A DNA stretch of 64,000 bases, from contig OZ023273.1 of assembly GCA_964007475.1 (NCBI GenBank), forward strand, positions 73,695,842 to 73,759,841, read 5' to 3'. This document shows positions 58,772-64,000 of the stretch, one piece after another (position 1 is the stretch's first letter; each line of letters starts with the position of its first letter). Below the pieces are notes generated by a model. That model was not told the DNA's origin and ran no database searches. It saw only the letters and a program-made list of their open reading frames with translations. A program made the position numbers and the translations under genes. The stretch comes from Hybos culiciformis (Eukaryota > Arthropoda > Insecta > Diptera > Hybotidae).

Positions 58772-59233
58772 ATTTAACATAACTGGTTTTAATTATTTTT
58801 TTCTGTATATTTTTATTTGGATTTTCTTTTTAAAGGCCATTTTAAAATTGAATGCCAGGGCCGGTGAAATCTGCCAGTCCGCTACTGATCCTAGGAATAG
58901 TGGATAAATCTAATTGATAAGAACTCTAGCACCTAAAGAGAAAAAAAAAAACAAGGGCATAGCATAATTCATATTAAATTACCTTTTTTTTTGTTAAACA
59001 ATAAAAATTGGCTTGAAATGATGGATTAGAATAAAATGTTGATCGTCTCTAAAATGGAATAATTCCCAAATGGTTTTCTGCTCTCTATTAATTGAATTCT
59101 TTTTTCCGGAAAATATTTATTACGTTAAAATTTCTATCATTAGTTCAAAACAAATATTTTCCGAACAAACTTTCCATTTATAATGTTTCAGAGACAGATT
59201 GATTAAGAATAAAGTAATTGTCAATTGTTGTAC

Positions 59234-59401
59234 TTACTTATACTTAGTAATAGCTTGCCTGTGTCTCGGATTATTATTTATGGTTAAATTAAAATTTTTA
59301 AACAAAAATTGCACAATTGGTTGAGATTTTTCTTCAGCAAAATTGATATTAAAATCGCCAGCCAAAATAACCGGAAGTAAATGTGAATTTATTTCACAAA
59401 A
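59234..59401 (-). pseudogene. Endonuclease-domain fragment, locus-2 copy
   Basis: Duplicate of 45611-45778 with the same GDFNINFAEEKS block; differs by a few substitutions (for example in the Pro-Leu-Val stretch). Confidence 0.6.
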
Positions 59402-59459
59402 TGCCGCCCGCCCCCTTCCGATTTTTGAAAAATTAATTTCTCGTCAAAGTTCTGTTTAA

Positions 59460-59760
59460 AAAACGTTTGAAGTAAAGTATAAAAATTTTGAAGGGCCATA
59501 ACTCGGAAATGGGGGTTTTCCCACAAAAACCGTCCCGGATTTAAAATTTTAGGAACCGTCTCTACCACTTACCCAAAAATAGGGTAAATCGGGAACAAAA
59601 AAAGTTCTTCCATACAAAAATGTATGAAAACTTTGGGGGGCCCTTTTTCAGAAACGGGGCCTTTTCCGCAGAACTAATTTCAGTTTTGGGAGTTTGGGTA
59701 CCGCCTCTACCCCTCCTCCAAGTTCCAGCCCATTTTGGGTGGTTCAAGGAAACGGCAGTA
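59460..59760 (+). repeat. GC-rich module, locus-2 copy
   Basis: Duplicate of 45840-46130 with the same ordered words plus an additional CCGTCTCTACCACTTACC stretch near 59555. Confidence 0.6.
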
Positions 59761-61128
59761 TCCCGTTTTTTTTTGTTTGTTTTTTTTTTTTTCAGCGCTT
59801 TTTTCGAATTTTTTTTTTGTTTTTTTTTTTTCGCGCCTCTTCCGTTTGATTTTTTCTTCCACATCCTTTTTTTTTTTCATTTCACTCCCCATGTAATAAC
59901 CACCGTAAAGAAGCTTCGATTCAAAAAGTTAATTTGTATTTAGAATTTAGAATTGCTAACTAGGCATATTTTAGCATATAAAATAAATATTATATGCACT
60001 GTTTAGAATTAAAATTAAAAACAAATTTTAAACTTCACGGTAACACAGGTTTTTAAAAAAATCAAGAAATTTTAATCTTTCAGCAGCTCTCAACTCTATA
60101 ACGTATAAAGAGAGGTCTTTAAATGTTTTTTTTCAACCCAATCGAAAGTAGCTTAAAGAACTTTTACCTGTACGGTAAATTTTTTGTTTCCCGAAATTCT
60201 TGATCCGGGGAGCTACAACTACTTAAATTACCAAAAACTATCATTTTTTACTCCCATTTCCCGCAGCTTAATACAGATCTGATTTCATAGGTATTGGTTT
60301 TAAATAAAAGTTATCGAAAAATTTGAGGATATACCTACTACAGGTATGCAAAATAATAAAAAGTTTATCGAATTTTTAAGTTTTAAATTTTTTTTTTAGT
60401 AATTTGACAATAAATTATAATTTTAAAATAAAAATAAATAAAAAAAAGAAAACAACTTTTCGATTACTGAAAGTAAACAAATTGTTAAACAAAATTCGAT
60501 TGACCATTCCATTACATATAAAAAAAAATAAGAAAATTTTGATATAATGAAAATTTAGAAATAGTTATATGTATGTAAATGATGATTGCATTCACTTCTC
60601 ATAGATTCTTAATAACAAGTTGTGACATCAAATATAAATTATTAATAATGAAGTAGCATAAAAAAATATAAAAAAAAGAAACATTAATGTGGGTTCATGT
60701 ACTCTTATCAAAAAAAAAAAAAACCAATATTCGTAAAAGTAATATTCGTAGGTTCTCTTTAAAATCTCTCATCCATACATAGAAAACTAAATAAATTGTC
60801 CTTTTATTGCTCCGGGAAATTTTTCTTTTTGTAAATGAGAAACTGTATCTTCTTGTAGATACAAAAGATACAAATGATAAATTTTCTGGAACGAAATGAA
60901 TGAATATTTCAAAGCAATTATATCTGATTTCGCTCACCTTTTTCGCTTAGACGTTTTTGCGAGCTTTACAACGAAAACTTGAATAAATAAATTTAAGTAT
61001 AATAACGATTTTTGTTTAAGATAATTATGTCAATTAAGCAAAACTAAATTACCGGTAATAATTTAAATTATTTATTGTGAGCTAAATGTGATATTTTAGT
61101 AGTGTCTATAAACGCTAAATTAAGTTTT

Positions 61129-63242
61129 TTTTTGTCTGTTCTCCGTTAAAAATGAAGAAATGTATCATATACGTTTTTATTAAATGTCTTCCACTGAAAT
61201 ACTTGTGAACTAAGGGATGAAATTCTACCAAAGGGTTTTTTAAATAATTTGTATATAAAATATATTTATAATTTTCATTCAAAGTTTCAATAGATTCCGC
61301 CGATAATTAGTATGTTGGTAACGTACATTCCGAATATTGGAATTGATCGTGGTCATGGTGTAGTTGTATGGTGGCACGGCACGGTTCAATTGCCCCTTCA
61401 AACTGGAGTTTGTGTCAATTTTTTAATTTCCACTTAAAATAGACTCGGATTGTTCAAAGAATCCGAATTTCTGAAAATATTGGTATAGGATTAAATATCG
61501 ATTGAATTAACTTAAAAAAAAATTGTTTAGCCTGCGATTTTGACCAAGGTATTTTTAATAAATAAAAATGTTGAAAACGGACTTCCTACATCAAATTTTT
61601 TTATTGAGTTAAATTTGATATTTCTCACAGTATTGCTTTAAAAACCTTAGATGCAATTTCGTTTTCTATGACGAAATTAATAATAATAATAACAAAAAGT
61701 TGATATTAACAAAAATTTTAGGAACAAAATGATCTATTTTACATAACGAAAGTACACACAAAAAAATGTACTGCCTAAATTCTACAAGAATCCGCTAGAT
61801 ATCTATGAATATCTTTAGAAAACGCTCATAGGATTATTCTCTAGAACCAGCTTTTAGATAATCGATTTTGAAAGTTTTGCTCCATTAGTTTATAAAGAAA
61901 AATCTCTTAAATTTAAAACTGTAAAAAAAAGATTTCTAGAGGTATACCTCTACGTTCAAAAATAAGTATATTACGATGAAAGAAAATTATTGTGACTTAT
62001 AAAGATAACTTTTAATTCCTAAAATCATACTATTAAAATTAACACTTCTTTTCAAAAGAAAAACCTTTAAATATTTAAAATCTAGATACATTTTTTTAAT
62101 AACCGAAATAAATACTTTTAACTTTTAGTGGCATATCTCTAAAATGTATTACCTTTTCTTTAATTCATAAAGACAAACTTTAATACGTGAAAAATTTTCT
62201 TTAAGTTGAAAAAAAAACTTTTAAGAATTAAAGGCTACCTTGTAGAAATTAAAGAATACTCTTCAAAGGAAAAATATCTCAATAAATAATAAAAGATTTT
62301 TTTTTAAGAACTAATAGTATTTGTTTAAGAACTAAGAGATTTTTTTTTAACGACTAGAGATTTTTTTCACACCTAAAGATTTTTTATTAAAAACTGTTAT
62401 AAATTAAATTGCTGATTGGTAGATATAACAAATTTCTGACACCAATTTAGGCGTCATTTGTTATGATGAAATTTATTGGTAGAAGTAGGAGTGTAAAAAT
62501 TCCAAACTATAGTTCAAGAAGAACCACCAAGACTTTAACATAAAAATTTATGAAAAATAAAATAAAGTAAAGATTAATGAAATAACTTTACCTGCCGACA
62601 CAAATCTGGTGCCGAGTCCACTGTCTAAGACATCCTGTTCATATGCCGGGTCTAAGCTCGTCGTTGGGTGGGTACGCGACAGTGAACACCAGAGGTTCAT
62701 AACAAAATTTATATGATGTCACATTTGGAAGAAAGTAAAATTTTTAGGATAAAAGAAAGTAATATGTTTGAGAAACCCCAACCGCAAGTCTAAAAAAAAA
62801 CTTAAACCTAAATGACTACAACGTCATTCTTCAGCTTGTGGCTATGGCCACCTATGGCTGGACCTTACATCAGCATTTCGGTTTTCCGCTAGGACCTAAG
62901 AAATAGTTTTTTTAGTGATACATCGTTTTTAATTCTGAATACAAAGAACTTTATTAATAGAAAAGAAAGTTAATATAAAATTAAACTAATATATAAAATC
63001 TGGGTGATTGATGAATCTTGGTTGCATCAAAATTTTCTTATACATAATATATTTTTTTTTTTTTTTAATTCTTTATTTTTTTTTGTGATAATAAACATAT
63101 AGTATTAATGAACATATAGTATTAATAAACATACAGACTTTTCATTTAGGTCTTTTTTTTTTTTTTATATAATTTTTGTATTACATATTTTATTTTGTTT
63201 ATTTTTTTTTTATACCAAAATTATAATATAATTATATATATA
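61129..63242. other. AT-rich DNA without a recognised gene
   Basis: 62290-62400 repeats AGAGATTTTTTT-like words. A GC-richer patch at 62590-62700 (ACCTGCCGACACAAATCTGG to GCGACAGTGAACACCAGAG) and another at 62820-62900 have no identifiable product. 63051-63215 consists largely of T-runs. Confidence 0.4.
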
Positions 63243-63363
63243 TGTAGTGGCAACACTACAAGTTTTACTTTCGGCCGTGTCAAGTAAACCTCAGCCAAGC
63301 TAACAACGCACAGTCAACAACTGCGCAGTTGTTAACGAGCTGGCAGAGTGTTCACTTGACACG
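63243..63363. promoter_or_regulatory. Two strong hairpins, possible LTR start or regulatory palindrome
   Basis: TGTAGTG GCAA CACTACA (63243-63260) is a perfect 7-bp stem. 63276-63363 is a long imperfect palindrome with outer stem CGTGTCAAG/CTTGACACG and apex CAACTGCGCAGTTG. TGTAGT is a common LTR start in Ty3/Gypsy mdg-type elements and ACTACA occurs at 63930-63935, so an LTR of about 690 bp is possible but unproven. Confidence 0.4.
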
Positions 63364-64000
63364 CCACACAAAATTGATCAGGAAACGTCAGAAAAAGAAA
63401 AAACTTTTTCTTCTGATTCCAGTTTTAGAAACGACAAGTCATAAAATTTAACTAAGTTTATTTTTGTATCAAAGTAATTAACTTTAGTTTATCAAAGTAA
63501 TTAACTTTAGTTTTTATCAAAGTAATTGATTTTATTTTTATCAAACAAATAAATTGTATTAACTAAAATCTAAAGGATTTTATCTACATAAAATATTCAA
63601 TTAATTCAAAAGAATTGAATTAAAATAAAAAGAAGAATTCAAATTCAAGTGGAATTATTACGTAGGAATTAAAATAAATTTAACTACGAATTTATTTAAT
63701 AAAAAATAAAAACTAAAAAAATTAAAAAAATAAAAAAAAAAAAAAAAAACTTTAAACCTATTATAATTAAGGTTATAATAACTTCGCTACACTTCAGGTT
63801 ACAAACACAGAATTCCGTGTTTTGCAGAAAAAAATAGGTTCGTTCTGTGTTTGGTACTTGGTTTGCCATATAAAATTTTTTTTTTTTTTTCATGGTTTGA
63901 AAGTCGGTTCGACACAAACCTAGAAATTTTACTACATAGTTTTATTGCATTTCAAAAAAAAAAGGTATAACCTGTCAATTTGCAGAAAATTTACAGAAAA
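63364..64000. other. AT-rich DNA with a short tandem repeat
   Basis: TATCAAAGTAATTAACTTTA repeats three to four times at 63465-63545, and CAGAAAAAG/CTTTTTCTTCTG forms a hairpin at about 63389-63416. No gene is seen. Confidence 0.45.

Larger units (their letters stand above)
55470..58887 (+). mobile_element. Complete ZMYM1/DUF4371-type hAT transposon with perfect 8-bp TSD ATCCTAGG
   Basis: Left end CAATAGCGGACTGG and right end (inverted) CAGTAGCGGACTGG are flanked by ATCCTAGG at 55462-55469 and 58888-58895. At 3.4 kb, including a 415-bp nested MITE, it spans a degraded transposase gene on the plus strand. Locus 1 holds the same insertion in pieces, so this hAT inserted before the segmental duplication. 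Confidence 0.9.
59020..61128. repeat. Right part of segmental duplicate, locus 2 (pairs with 45397-47898)
   Basis: Same order as locus 1: endonuclease fragment, GC-rich module, T-runs, AT-rich tail, and the empty site of the 388-bp MITE at 60334-60343. Similarity ends near 61128, where a new sequence begins (TTTTTTTGTCTGTTCTCCG). Confidence 0.85.

Overview
This window is AT-rich eukaryotic DNA, most likely from an insect. Three things point there: the end of an errantivirus-type (insect Ty3/Gypsy) element with an env remnant; two host genes with short GT..AG introns of about 70-260 nt; and a very high load of hAT, LINE and short inverted-repeat elements. I cannot name the order or species. 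There are no bacterial operons, CRISPR arrays or rRNA genes.

Layout. 1-2175: 3' end of an errantivirus (broken env, polypurine tract, LTR). 2176-5319: a stack of nested DNA transposons, with target-site duplications (TSDs) readable for several. 5963-6565 (-): a four-exon gene for a single-domain rhodanese. 6850-7240: decayed LINE 3' end. 9281-10596 (-): a four-exon gene for a secreted protein of unknown function. These two are the only plausible host genes. 11414-30370: intergenic DNA with at least seven separable hAT-type insertions, a Harbinger-like miniature element, solo LTRs and a 2.2-kb inverted-repeat element full of a short subterminal motif.

30836-41524 is a large inverted duplication with an almost spacer-free centre at about 38196. 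Its left arm holds a complete-looking DNA transposon (30881-33723) with a two-exon, once-frameshifted transposase-like gene of a family I recognise only as widespread and poorly characterised. The right arm has the same element reduced to a 563-bp internal-deletion derivative (40914-41476).

34013-47898 (locus 1) and 53279-61128 (locus 2) are direct segmental duplicates. Both contain a hairpin-forming satellite, a roughly 1.3-kb AT-rich repeat, a GC-richer segment of unknown origin, a ZMYM1/DUF4371-type hAT transposon and a fragment of an endonuclease gene. Locus 1 later gained the inverted block that splits its hAT, a solo LTR and a 388-bp miniature element. Locus 2 gained a 415-bp miniature element. 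Each locus serves as the empty site for the other's insertions. A Jockey/CR1-like LINE (48313-52570), multiply broken and flanked by inverted tRNA-like sequences, lies between them. 61129-64000 is AT-rich, with a strong hairpin and possible LTR start near 63243.

The genes do not form a pathway. The content is mainly mobile DNA, and its main interest is the unclassified transposon, the shared GC-rich module found inside several unrelated repeat families, and the clean insertion chronology.
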